In this document: piece by piece, positions 63,237 through 64,000 of the stretch
How the letters are laid out: every line of letters starts with the position of its first letter
Position numbering within the stretch: position 1 is the stretch's first letter
DNA from: Paracoccus marinaquae
GTDB lineage: Bacteria; Pseudomonadota; Alphaproteobacteria; Rhodobacterales; Rhodobacteraceae
Reading direction: 5' to 3'
NCBI RefSeq assembly: GCF_018860165.1
Contig: NZ_JAHKNG010000003.1
Span: 62,001 to 126,000 of the forward strand
DNA length: 64,000 bases
Program-made: the position numbers and the translations under genes
The notes under the pieces: model-generated
The model's database searches: none
What the model saw: the letters and a program-made list of their open reading frames with translations, nothing else
Told to the model about the DNA's origin: nothing

Positions 63237-64000
63237 TGACCATGATCGACGCAAATCTGATCGAAGCCGAAAACGCCGCCCGTCAGGCCGATCTGGCCGC
63301 CGATTACGACGCCCTTGGCGCCCGGCTGGCGCGTCGGGGCGTGGATATCGAGGCCCTGACCGCCCGCGCCGCAGGTTTCGGCGTGGCCATTCCAAGCTGG
63401 GGCACCGGCACCGGCGGCACCCGTTTCGCCCGCTTTCCGGGCGAGGGTGAGCCCACCGGCATCATGGACAAGCTGGATGATTGCGGCGTGATCCATCGCC
63501 TGACCGGCGCCACGCCAAGGGTCAGCCTGCATATCCCCTGGGACAAGGCCGATCCCGCCCTGCTGCGCGAAAAGGCCGAGGAACTCGGGCTGGGCTTCGA
63601 CGCGATGAACTCGAACACCTTTCAGGACCAGCCGGACCAGGTCCGAAGCTACAAGTTCGGCTCGCTCAGCCATACCGATGCGGCGACGCGCCAGCAGGCG
63701 ATCGAACACAATCTGGAATGTATCGAGATCGGGCAGGCCATCGGATCGAAGGCGCTGACCGTATGGATCGGGGACGGCTCGAACTTTCCCGGCCAGACCT
63801 CGCTCAGCCGTCAGTTCGAGCGCTATCTGGACGCGATGAAGGCGATCTATGCCGGGCTGCCGGGCGACTGGCGCATCTTCAGCGAACACAAGATCTATGA
63901 GCCCGCCTTCTACTCGACCGTGGTGCAGGACTGGGGCACCAGCCTGATGATCGCGCAGGAACTGGGCGACAGGGCGCAATGCCTTGTCGATCTGGGCCAT
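63236..64000 (+). CDS. rhaI: L-rhamnose isomerase RhaI, N-terminal part (cut by window end)
   Basis: First 255 residues of an L-rhamnose isomerase of the alphaproteobacterial/Pseudomonas stutzeri type, which converts L-rhamnose to L-rhamnulose. The frame stays open to base 64000. Visible features are IPSWGTGTGGTRFARFPGEG, VSLHIPWDKADP, FKFGSLSH-like YKFGSLSHTDAATR, ALTVWIGDGSNFPGQ with a metal-site region, and FSEHKIYEPAFYSTVV with a metal-ligand Glu/His. Two in-frame starts are possible: ATG 63236, which overlaps the rhaD stop as TGATG, and ATG 63242, six bases later. Neither has a clear Shine-Dalgarno, and coupling favours the first. Confidence 0.92.
   Translation, partial: MTMIDANLIEAENAARQADLAADYDALGARLARRGVDIEALTARAAGFGVAIPSWGTGTGGTRFARFPGEGEPTGIMDKLDDCGVIHRLTGATPRVSLHIPWDKADPALLREKAEELGLGFDAMNSNTFQDQPDQVRSYKFGSLSHTDAATRQQAIEHNLECIEIGQAIGSKALTVWIGDGSNFPGQTSLSRQFERYLDAMKAIYAGLPGDWRIFSEHKIYEPAFYSTVVQDWGTSLMIAQELGDRAQCLVDLGH

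Overview
The window is GC-rich (mostly G or C at third codon positions) and densely packed, with many ATGA and TGATG start/stop overlaps. Gene content and order point to an alphaproteobacterium of the Rhodobacteraceae, most likely Paracoccus or a close relative. The main evidence is the fghA - xoxF - cytochrome c553i - xoxJ order, the aerobic CobG/CobN-type cobalamin pathway, and a rhaRSTPQUK / rhaDI locus like that of Rhizobium leguminosarum. No rRNA, tRNA, CRISPR, insertion sequence or integrase was seen.

Region 1 (1-11205) is a one-carbon/alcohol oxidation block. It holds the end of S-formylglutathione hydrolase, a lanthanide-type XoxF methanol dehydrogenase, its cytochrome c and XoxJ. These are followed by a PQQ-dehydrogenase-associated set: a CXXCW rhodanese-like protein, two YVTN beta-propellers, an SRPBCC protein, a periplasmic binding protein, a strongly acidic secreted protein, an ABC ATPase, an ABC-2 permease and an exported protein of unknown function. 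The second half of this set has no settled function.

Region 2 (11215-26866) is mixed metabolism and regulation: nicotinamidase, a DASS-type anion transporter, the tRNA hydroxylase TrhO and a PiT phosphate transporter. A three-gene operon follows, made of an FAD oxidoreductase with an acetoacetate-decarboxylase-like tail, a class III cyclase fused to an ATPase/TPR module, and a CRP-type regulator. Then come a lone tail-collar protein, an XRE-cupin regulator divergent from gabT, and a nitrilase-family amidohydrolase.

Region 3 (27034-29493) pairs an ATP-grasp ligase with an Ntn-type (C45) hydrolase. With the nitrilase just upstream, this is the best candidate here for an uncharacterised amide-forming or amide-cleaving pathway.

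Region 4 (29510-44987) is a cobalamin block: cobF and a CbiM-like permease under one B12 riboswitch; DUF1636-cobW-cobN-cobG-cobH-cobI-cobJ under a second; cobL-cobE-cobM-cobB on the minus strand; and cobK and cobO on the plus strand. cobK and cobL start codons share the same CATG.

Region 5 (45013-53884) has an asparaginase with a lectin-like tail, co-oriented with a two-component system. That system diverges from a glucose-type ABC transporter (gtsABC plus ATPase) and glucokinase, an arrangement like pseudomonad gltR/gtrS-gts.

Region 6 (53893-64000) is a full L-rhamnose catabolic locus. The DeoR-type regulator, ABC importer, mutarotase and kinase read leftward; the bifunctional aldolase/dehydrogenase and the isomerase (cut by the window end) read rightward. 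They diverge from a shared promoter with a 13-bp inverted repeat over both -35 boxes.
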